Shown here one piece after another: positions 57,724-64,000 of a stretch of 64,000 nt of DNA. Position numbers and translations under genes: made by a program. The stretch lies in contig JAQWPL010000033.1 in NCBI GenBank assembly GCA_029245395.1, forward strand, positions 1-64,000. Reading direction: 5' to 3'. The notes under the pieces were generated by a model. The model had not been told where the DNA came from and did no database searches. It worked only from the letters and a program-made list of their open reading frames with translations. The stretch is from Gammaproteobacteria bacterium (lineage in GTDB: Bacteria > Pseudomonadota > Gammaproteobacteria > Pseudomonadales > Pseudohongiellaceae). Within the stretch, counting starts at the first letter, position 1; the number at the start of each line of letters is the position of its first letter.

Positions 57724-58722
57724 ATGCCCCCTCTTACCACACAACTTCACCCTGTTTCCTTATTCCAGGTTCCGGTGATCTTGATTCTATCTATGCTTTG
57801 TCCCTTGCTTTTGGGTGCTTCAGATAATACCGGTGAAGCTTTACAGAGTGATATTCCTCCACCGGTTTTTGGACTTGGATGGCTTGATCAGACGCAATCA
57901 TTCGCCTCTAATTCTGCCAATTCACTTGCGAACCAGCTAGACAGGTTTTTTGGTGTTCAGCGCAGTGATATCGAGGCGGCCTATTCTTCTCTGCGACTGA
58001 CCACAATACAGTCCTGGAATGATATAGATGGTTTTGATAACGGGATCAGACTCCGTGGCAAGGTATACCTGCCCCGGATCAACGAACGCGTCAGCCTGAT
58101 TTTTTCAGAAGAGGATGGCGACAGTACCACCTATTACACTCAGAATGCAGCCTCCATTTCCCAGCAGGAAACCACTCGGGTCAATTTGGAAGTGGATCTG
58201 GCCGAAGACAACGCCTATCACCTGTTTTTTCGTGTTGGAGTACGCTCCGGTCTGAAAGGCAGGGTAAGCATGCGTTACCGCTATGAACCAGATAATGATG
58301 GCAATACTGAAAACCGATTTACCCAGTCACTTTATTTCAAGGATGGGAAAGGCTTTGGCTCATTTTCTCGTTACCAGATAGACCACATTATCAGCGATGA
58401 TGCATTGTTACGATGGACCAATGATCTGCGCTTTGAAGAAACCTTTTCCGGGTCCGAATATACGACATCATTGGAGTACCTGACCTCACGTTCCAGTCAA
58501 ACAGGAATCTCCTGGTATGGTCGAATCAACGGGGAAACCCGTCCCGAATTTATTGCCAGCTACGACATTGGTTTCCGTCTGCGGAAAAATATTGCCAGGA
58601 AATGGTTATTTATTGAACTTGAACCCGGCTACACTTGGCGCAAGGAAGGAATCAACCTGAAGCGCGAAGGTACTCCCTATGTTTTTTTACGGATAGAAAT
58701 GGCAGTTGGCTCCTTCAATTGA
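57724..58722 (+). CDS. predicted outer-membrane beta-barrel protein
   Basis: 332 residues. A long N-terminal signal (VPVILILSMLCPLLLGAS) is followed by a short periplasmic segment and then an acidic region rich in alternating Tyr/Phe strands (RLRGKVYLPRINERVSLIFSEEDG, HLFFRVGVRSGLKGRVSMRYRYEPDNDGN, ELEPGYTWRKEG). Strands alternate with turns every ~12 residues, as in small barrels, and it ends YVFLRIEMAVGSFN. No family is recognised. It is divergent from the MBL-like gene and 31 bases before the broken antiporter gene. Confidence 0.65.
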   Translation: MPPLTTQLHPVSLFQVPVILILSMLCPLLLGASDNTGEALQSDIPPPVFGLGWLDQTQSFASNSANSLANQLDRFFGVQRSDIEAAYSSLRLTTIQSWNDIDGFDNGIRLRGKVYLPRINERVSLIFSEEDGDSTTYYTQNAASISQQETTRVNLEVDLAEDNAYHLFFRVGVRSGLKGRVSMRYRYEPDNDGNTENRFTQSLYFKDGKGFGSFSRYQIDHIISDDALLRWTNDLRFEETFSGSEYTTSLEYLTSRSSQTGISWYGRINGETRPEFIASYDIGFRLRKNIARKWLFIELEPGYTWRKEGINLKREGTPYVFLRIEMAVGSFN

Positions 58723-58753
58723 GAAAAGTCCCCGACACTGACGTTGAGCATTA

Positions 58754-59930
58754 ATGACCGACACTTATGAATTCCTGATTACCGTGGGTTGCCTTCTGTT
58801 GCTTGGACTCGCCATTGACATGCTGGGCAAACGCACTTCCCTGCCTCGCGTTTCTCTGCTCATTGTTTTCGGAATACTCATCGGGCCGTCAACACTAAAC
58901 CTGATTCCCAACTTCTTCCTGGACCTTTTTGATCTAATCGCCCAGATGGCGTTGATCATGGTCGGCTTCTTGATGGGCAGCAAATTGAACAAGGAGAACT
59001 TTAGCAATAATAGTCGAGCCATCATTTCCATATCTTTATGTGGCGCTCTGATAACCGGCATCGTGGTGACTGTTATTCTTTTGCTGTTTCGCGTACCGAT
59101 TGAACTGACCATTCTTCTGGGCTGTATTTCAACTGCAACGGATCCTGCAGCAACTATGGATGTTGTGCTTGAATCTCGCCGCAAGTCCGGGTTTTAAAAA
59201 ATTCTACTGTCGGCAGTTGCTCTTGATGATGCATGGGGCCTGATTATTTTCAGTGTAGGCCTGGCCATTGTCACTGCTTTATCAATCGATAATGTTCAGA
59301 CTTCACCCCTGACCTTTGCTTTCCATGAACTTGGTGGCGCTCTTCTGTTAGGTATTGTCCTCGGCATACCAGCCACTTACCTGACAGGTCGTATCAAGCC
59401 AGGCCAGCCAATGCGCACTGAAGCCCTTGGTTTGGTTTTTTTTGTGTGGTGGATTAGCGTTGTGGATGGAAGTGAGTTATCTCATCGCCACCATGATCAT
59501 GGGCAGCATTGTTTCTAACTTTGCCAGACATCATGATTACACCTTTAATAAAATTGAAAACATGGAATGGCCTGTCATTTCAATTTTTTTCATCCTTGCA
59601 GGCGCCTCGCTGGAATTAAACAGCATTTTACTGACAGGACTAATTGGTGGGGTTTACATCATCTCAAGATTTGCCGGAAAAGTTGTCGGCGGAGCTATTG
59701 GAGCAAAAATAGGCCGCTGCAATCCTGATGTGATCCAATGGATTGGGCTTGCCATGCTGCCCCATGCAGGTGCCGCACTGGGTATGGCTCTGGTCGCTGC
59801 CAGTTATTTTCCCAATTATGGTGACACTATTTTGAGCGTGGTTATTAGCGCTACTATTTTATTTGAAATAATCGGCCCACTTTTCGCCAAACTGGCTCTT
59901 GTAAAAGCCGACACTCACAAGACACGTTGA
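58754..59930 (+). pseudogene. CPA-family cation:proton antiporter, two frameshifts
   Basis: The antiporter reads as about 392 residues in three frames. Frame A (58754-59197) holds helices 1-5 with LLLGCISTATDPAATMDVVLES and ends at TAA in GGGTTTTAAAAAATTC; one T fewer would continue with KKILLSAVALDDAWGL. Frame B runs to about 59435, where GGTTTGG is followed by eight T; one T fewer restores GLVFLCGGLALWMEV. Frame C (to 59930) completes the Na+/H+ exchanger fold with MPHAGAALGMALVAASYFPNYGD. Both breaks are single extra T in T runs, so either a real pseudogene or two sequencing errors. Confidence 0.85.
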
Positions 59931-60189
59931 GGCTTCCCCATAATTATTGAAGTGACAGGTTGATTGGGGCTTTTTCATCTGGGTAGGGTCATTATGATCG
60001 AAGCCTAGACACCTGACTGGACAGAGTAAGTTGGCACGTACCCAGGATCACCCACCATACCTGAAATAGCTGGTCATTGACCGGTCTGGAAAAGCCCGAG
60101 AATAGGCACAAATAGGTTTACTCACCTCCGTGTTTATACTTTAATTAGCGCTGTTCCCAGAACAACAAGAAGACCCTTAGGAGATTTTG

Positions 60190-60585
60190 ATGGATTGCCC
60201 GAAATGTAAAGGTGAGATGCAGGAACATACAACACGAACCCTGCAAGGTGAAGTAGCCATAGACAGGTGCAATGACTGCGGTGGTTTGTGGTTTGACAAT
60301 GGCGAAGCAGAAGCCCTGAAGGACGACTGGATGTCTGAATTCCTGGACAGTGGTGATCCTACTGTCGGTAAAACCTTTAACGAGAATACAGAAGCCAATT
60401 GCCCACGCTGCGGCGAGAAAATGGATGCCATCAACGATCCTGACCAGCAGCATATTCAATACGAAGTATGCGAGGAGCACGGGATGTTCATGGATGCTGG
60501 TGAATTTGCAGATTTCAAAAATGAGACTCTGGTTGAGTCATTTATGAAAGTCATCAATAAAGCGAAGGGGAAACTACACACATAA
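60190..60585 (+). CDS. zinc-ribbon (zf-TFIIB type) protein
   Basis: 131 residues from ATG 60190 with AGGAG upstream (the frame begins with a TTG at 60187). Two zinc ribbons are visible: CPKCKGEM...CNDCGGLWFDNGEAEAL at the N-terminus and CPRCGEKMDAI...CEEHGMFMDAGEFADFKN. The second ends with a Cys and a His, so it may bind zinc by CCCH. Such single-domain proteins are common in proteobacteria; the function is unknown. A bidirectional terminator follows. Confidence 0.88.
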   Translation: MDCPKCKGEMQEHTTRTLQGEVAIDRCNDCGGLWFDNGEAEALKDDWMSEFLDSGDPTVGKTFNENTEANCPRCGEKMDAINDPDQQHIQYEVCEEHGMFMDAGEFADFKNETLVESFMKVINKAKGKLHT

Positions 60586-60611
60586 GCTATTCCCATTCTT
60601 TTGAGCTGATC

Positions 60612-60646
60612 AAAAAAACCGGAATTGATTACATTCCGGTTTTTTT
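60612..60646. terminator. intrinsic terminator after the zinc-ribbon gene
   Basis: AAAAACCGGAAT and ATTCCGGTTTTT pair around the loop TGATTAC, followed by a run of T. It separates two convergent genes. Confidence 0.85.
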
Positions 60647-60698
60647 ATGCCAGCTTTTTATAAAAATATAAAACTCATTAAGAGTTAAAAACCAGCGT

Positions 60699-62225
60699 TC
60701 AGCGCAAACCTGCCATTTCAACTGCCAGCATCATTAGCATGCCGCCAGTCCTGTCATCCGGTCCCATCAATGCTTCCCGAGTGAGATAAGCCGCCATGGA
60801 ATCAAGTTTATTGGTAGATTCACTCACATCCACAAAATAACCTTCACCACTACTGCGCATCAGCACAGCTCGCCAGGCTTTTTCAACAGCAGGACTGTAG
60901 GTGTCATCAAGCCACCCCCTGTTAATGCCGCGGCGCATTGCCAAAGCAATCATTGCCGTAGCACTGAGTTCGGGATAGATGCCAGGGTAATCAATCATCA
61001 TATGCCACATACCATCCGAATCCTGATGGTTGAACAAGGCTTCCATATGAGTCTGGTAAATGAGTTTCATTTCTTCGAACCCGGGATGTGCTTCAGGGAA
61101 CTCACTTAACGTTAAAGCTAACCCCAGTGCAGGAAAAGAGTTCGCCCTGCTCCAGGCCGCATCAACCAGAGGTGAATGCCGATACAGTCCGTCCGGTCTG
61201 CGCACTCGCTGCTCCAGAAAACGAATATGCTGCACTGCCATGTCAAAATACTTTTCCTCACCTGTCAATTTGCCAACTTTGGCCAGCAAAGGCGTTGACA
61301 TAAAATAGTCGTCGCTTAGTTCCCGGTGAAAAGGCATCGCTTCAAGCATAGTGCCATTGGCATCAAAACCAAGGTCTGCTGCTTTTTTTGCCAATGTCAG
61401 GTACTCAGGTTTTCCTGTACGTTGCGCCAATTCCGCAAAAACCTGATGCCCACCTATAACTAGATTGGATCTAATTTCTATATCAACCCCCTGAAGATAG
61501 GGAGCAACAAGCGCTTCTGCATCTTCGAGGTAGCCCAGGCGCATGCGGCCGATAAGCGCCATGCCTGGTATATACACAGGCGAGGAAAAGTCATGTCCAT
61601 AGACTACTGCCAGCTGCTCGGCAAATTCAGTGGGAGAACGACCAAGACGTTGATCTAATATTTCATGAGCCCCTGAAAAAGGCAGGTTGTTGGTTTCCGC
61701 CATAATTCTGGCCAGCTCTTCTGGCTCATCATACAAATGCAAAGCCGGTACAAAACCTACACCGGCGACAATCTGGTTACTCAACATATCAGCCAAATCA
61801 AAATCTCGATTGCTTTCAATCAAGACCAGGTCTGGACCATGGGTTCCAAGCCAGCGCCATAATCCGAAAGAAACCGGGTCGTCAGCATAAGCCTTGCCAG
61901 TGGGTGGAAATGTCAACGTTTCTCCTTCAGGGTTGGCGTGGGGAATGACAATGAGATTGAATGGCTGTTCTGCCCTGTCTCGCGTCAGATAGCGCTGATA
62001 CTCTGCCATTACCTTCTCGCTGGAAGCCAGCTCACCATCCAGCCCCCCTATAAGCACAACAGTCGGCCTGTTCTGACCATCGACCTGATAGCCAGAAGCA
62101 GAAATCAATGTGCCTGAAGAGGACATACCAATATTCCACTCCTGCGCTAAAGCAGGCGTCAATATCAATGCCAGAAGTGAAAAACCCAGGAGATTATTAA
62201 GCAATGAAAAAAACCGGATATTCAT
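60699..62225 (-). CDS. exported two-domain protein: degraded M14-like domain and GH105-like domain
   Basis: 508 residues. Signal peptide FFSLLNNLLGFSLLALILTPALAQ. The first part resembles the M14 carboxypeptidase fold (PTVVLIGGLDGELASSEKVM and PFNLIVIPHANPEGE), but the zinc His of the family (GGxHxxE) is replaced: GGLDGE. The second part, from about residue 190, resembles GH105/GH88 unsaturated glucuronyl hydrolases (AVQHIRFLEQRVRRPDGLYRHSPLVDAAWSRANSFPALGL, DGMWHMMIDYPGIYPELSATAMIALAMRRGI). It may be a periplasmic enzyme that acts on uronic-acid oligosaccharides, with the first domain as a binding module. No polysaccharide lyase is near. Confidence 0.75.
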   Translation of the reverse strand: MNIRFFSLLNNLLGFSLLALILTPALAQEWNIGMSSSGTLISASGYQVDGQNRPTVVLIGGLDGELASSEKVMAEYQRYLTRDRAEQPFNLIVIPHANPEGETLTFPPTGKAYADDPVSFGLWRWLGTHGPDLVLIESNRDFDLADMLSNQIVAGVGFVPALHLYDEPEELARIMAETNNLPFSGAHEILDQRLGRSPTEFAEQLAVVYGHDFSSPVYIPGMALIGRMRLGYLEDAEALVAPYLQGVDIEIRSNLVIGGHQVFAELAQRTGKPEYLTLAKKAADLGFDANGTMLEAMPFHRELSDDYFMSTPLLAKVGKLTGEEKYFDMAVQHIRFLEQRVRRPDGLYRHSPLVDAAWSRANSFPALGLALTLSEFPEAHPGFEEMKLIYQTHMEALFNHQDSDGMWHMMIDYPGIYPELSATAMIALAMRRGINRGWLDDTYSPAVEKAWRAVLMRSSGEGYFVDVSESTNKLDSMAAYLTREALMGPDDRTGGMLMMLAVEMAGLR

Positions 62226-62295
62226 AGTGAAAAATTTCTGCCCCTTGAATCATTAGGAGGATGATACACAAATTATCGCCGACACTGACAAGGTA

Positions 62296-63525
62296 TCAGC
62301 TTTCAAAAAATTCCCGCATTTGTTGACGCTTTCCGATCATCAAGATCAGGCCGATAAAACAACATAGCGCTGCCACTATGTTGGGAAGCATTAATCCATA
62401 GATATTCGCAAACCATCCTATGATCAATACACCTACTGCAGGTGCGCCGCGAGTAAATGCAGCCCAGAGACTCAGTACCCTGCCCCGCATGTGATCATCA
62501 ATACTGTTCTGAACCAGTGTCTGCCCTGCGACACTGCCAATAGTAATCGCGTAACCAAAAACCAGGATCAGACCCGTGGCAATCCATACAGTTTTAATAG
62601 AGGCAAAACCTATAAGGGTCAATATTGCCACCAAAGTCATCCATAAAATTTCTCTGACCAATCCCCGTGTTTGTCCATCCATGGAAATTCTTAAACCGGC
62701 CAGTACAGCGCCAACACCCATCGCTGAGGTAAACAGAGCCAGGGTTCCCTCACCTGCTTCGTAAACGCCACCAACAAATGCAGACAACATAAATGCTACA
62801 GGCCTGGCAAAAAAGGACACCACTGTCAGCAAGACAAACATGGCAAGCAGTCCCGGTTTTTCCACCACGTAGTGGTAACCGTCTCGGATGTCGCGAAAAA
62901 AGGATTTGGATTCAGAACCGATTATCCGCTCAGGCAGGTCAATGAAAAACCAGGCCACAAGAATCAGCAAGTAACTTACGGCATTAAAGAGAATGGCTAT
63001 GGCGGGTCCAAATACCAGCATCACGCCACCTGCCAGGGCAGGCCCTATGAAGCGAGCCACATTAAATGCCACAGCCGTGAATGCGGATGCGGCGACCAGG
63101 TCTTCTTTTTTGATAAGGTTAGGAATAATGGAAAGGCGAACAGGCTGATAGGCAGCCTGGATAACACCTTCCACCAGAGCCAGTGAAAAGAGCAAACCTA
63201 TCGTCAATAAATCCAGCCAGACCAGGTAAAACAAAATGAAAGCTTGCAGCATCATCAGCAGCTGAGCAATCACCGCCATGGTTTTACGGTCAAGGCGATC
63301 AGCCCATACGCCGAACAAGGGCGTCACAAATATCAAGGGGGCAATTTCAACAAAGGCCACTGCTCCTACCCAAAATTCTGACTCTGTCAAAATCCAGGCC
63401 AACCATGCCACCGCCAGGCGCTGCATCCAGAAACCGATCAGGGATATGCTGTTACCGCACATGTAAATTGCGTAATTTCGATTGCTGAATGCAGAACGCA
63501 GTGCAGAGAATTTTCCTGCGGCCAT
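62296..63525 (-). CDS. MFS transporter, EntS-like
   Basis: 409 residues with twelve likely membrane helices. It is a major facilitator of the MFS_3 (EntS-like) class: NYAIYMCGNSISLIGFWMQRLAVAWL, VTPLFGVWADRLDRKTMAVIAQ as motif A, and DDHMRGRVLSLWAAFTRGAPAVGVLIIGWFAN near helix 10. EntS exports siderophores; the substrate here is unknown. It is 30 bases before the partial ccmI gene on the same strand. Confidence 0.88.
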   Translation of the reverse strand: MAAGKFSALRSAFSNRNYAIYMCGNSISLIGFWMQRLAVAWLAWILTESEFWVGAVAFVEIAPLIFVTPLFGVWADRLDRKTMAVIAQLLMMLQAFILFYLVWLDLLTIGLLFSLALVEGVIQAAYQPVRLSIIPNLIKKEDLVAASAFTAVAFNVARFIGPALAGGVMLVFGPAIAILFNAVSYLLILVAWFFIDLPERIIGSESKSFFRDIRDGYHYVVEKPGLLAMFVLLTVVSFFARPVAFMLSAFVGGVYEAGEGTLALFTSAMGVGAVLAGLRISMDGQTRGLVREILWMTLVAILTLIGFASIKTVWIATGLILVFGYAITIGSVAGQTLVQNSIDDHMRGRVLSLWAAFTRGAPAVGVLIIGWFANIYGLMLPNIVAALCCFIGLILMIGKRQQMREFFES

Positions 63526-63555
63526 TTACTAATCCAGTTTGGGTGATGTCAGGTA

Positions 63556-64000
63556 TTACTGAACGATTTCACTGATGGATAAACTGATGTTCTCGTTCTG
63601 ATTCGACAGGACAAAGGTTTCTGATTCAGCCTGGATATCCCCGGACTGTGCTATAGGATTGCCAGAGTTGGAAAGGCGAGCACCCACGTACACGTTTTCT
63701 GCTGAGGATAACCTGGCAGCGGGCGTCATGGCATTTGCATCTGTTAACGTTATCTCTATCGGAAATTCCGGCTGCACGATATTAACCGCAGCAAGCGGCA
63801 TAGGAAATTCGGGGCTGCGTGCGTAAATAAACAAACGCATGGAATCATCCAGCAGCTCGAGCACCGATTCATCCAGGTTTACTACCAGGGTCACCGAAGG
63901 CCCTTCAACAGTTTCAGACTCTTCAGTATCAGGGGCGACTTCAGCAAGAGTAGGCAGTACGGATTCAACTTGCGCAATACGCTCTCTGATCACATAAGCT
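63556..64000 (-). CDS. ccmI: cytochrome c-type biogenesis protein CcmI, C-terminal part
   Basis: The frame is open from the window edge down to the stop at 63556 (about 148 codons), so the 5' part lies outside; a GTG at 63993 is only inside the frame. The C-terminal domain of CcmI/CycH is recognisable by VTLVVNLDESVLELL, LRLFIYARSPEFPMPLAAVNI, LTDANAMTPAARLSSAENVYVGARLSNSGNPI and GDIQAESE. CcmI presents apocytochrome c to the haem-attachment complex. It fits the presence of a haem c protein (DUF1592) in the window. Confidence 0.8.
   Translation of the reverse strand, partial: AYVIRERIAQVESVLPTLAEVAPDTEESETVEGPSVTLVVNLDESVLELLDDSMRLFIYARSPEFPMPLAAVNIVQPEFPIEITLTDANAMTPAARLSSAENVYVGARLSNSGNPIAQSGDIQAESETFVLSNQNENISLSISEIVQ

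Overview
This window looks like chromosomal DNA of a marine-type gammaproteobacterium. The informational genes and their order are gammaproteobacterial: thrS-infC-rpmI-rplT-pheS-pheT-ihfA-merR-tRNA(Pro), uvrB, pyrF-lapB-lapA-ihfB-rpsA-cmk-aroA-tyrA-pheA-gyrA, then mtaD-ubiG-mupP-yciK, the rluB-scpB-scpA-trpS block, yciB, moaA/moaB, modABC and ccmI. Several neighbourhoods match the Pseudomonas layout. The combination of TonB receptor, DUF1552/DUF1592 exported proteins and DUF3500 suggests a Pseudohongiella/OM182-like lineage, but that placement is inference. No plasmid, phage or CRISPR locus is visible.

Layout. 1-2,066 is a small AT-rich accessory stretch: a lipoprotein, a secreted orphan, a gene remnant and a broken IS3-family copy, abutting the 3' end of tRNA-Pro. 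2,067-9,749 is the translation operon, read on the minus strand and bounded by tRNA-Pro and tRNA-Val. 9,907-16,656 carries uvrB, tRNA-Asn with duplicated upstream sequence, a WbpL/WecA-type sugar transferase, a ComEA-like exported HhH protein, pyrF, lapBA and ihfB; these are the flanks of the Pseudomonas O-antigen locus without the cluster itself. 16,709-25,086 is rpsA-cmk-aroA-tyrA-pheA-gyrA, with a monofunctional prephenate dehydratase and no serC or hisC. The gyrA/mtaD divergent gap holds a densely hairpin-rich segment. 25,578-29,211 (plus) is mtaD-ubiG-mupP-yciK; 29,257-33,905 (minus) is the chromosome segregation, tRNA charging and RNA modification cluster.

34,051-43,542 mixes cell envelope genes, hemD and a molybdenum module: moaA and moaB on the minus strand and modABC on the plus strand, with a SnoaL-like protein and a LigJ-type amidohydrolase between them, plus a 36-residue membrane peptide gene at 36,541. 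From 43,619 to 57,489 the minus strand encodes a TonB receptor, a flavoprotein-SelD fusion, a Tat-type hydroxypyruvate-isomerase-like protein, DUF3500, and a four-gene unit (degenerate metallo-beta-lactamase, DUF1592 di-haem protein, DUF1552 Tat protein, ankyrin protein) closed by a terminator. Almost every product of this block carries an export signal, and its function is unknown; it is the best candidate here for an undescribed system.

The right end (57,724-64,000) holds an outer-membrane barrel-like protein, a cation/proton antiporter gene broken by two single-T insertions, a zinc-ribbon protein, a degenerate M14-like/GH105-like fusion, an MFS exporter and the C-terminal part of CcmI running off the window. 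All calls rest on reading the sequence and on recalled family features; no search or folding program was run.
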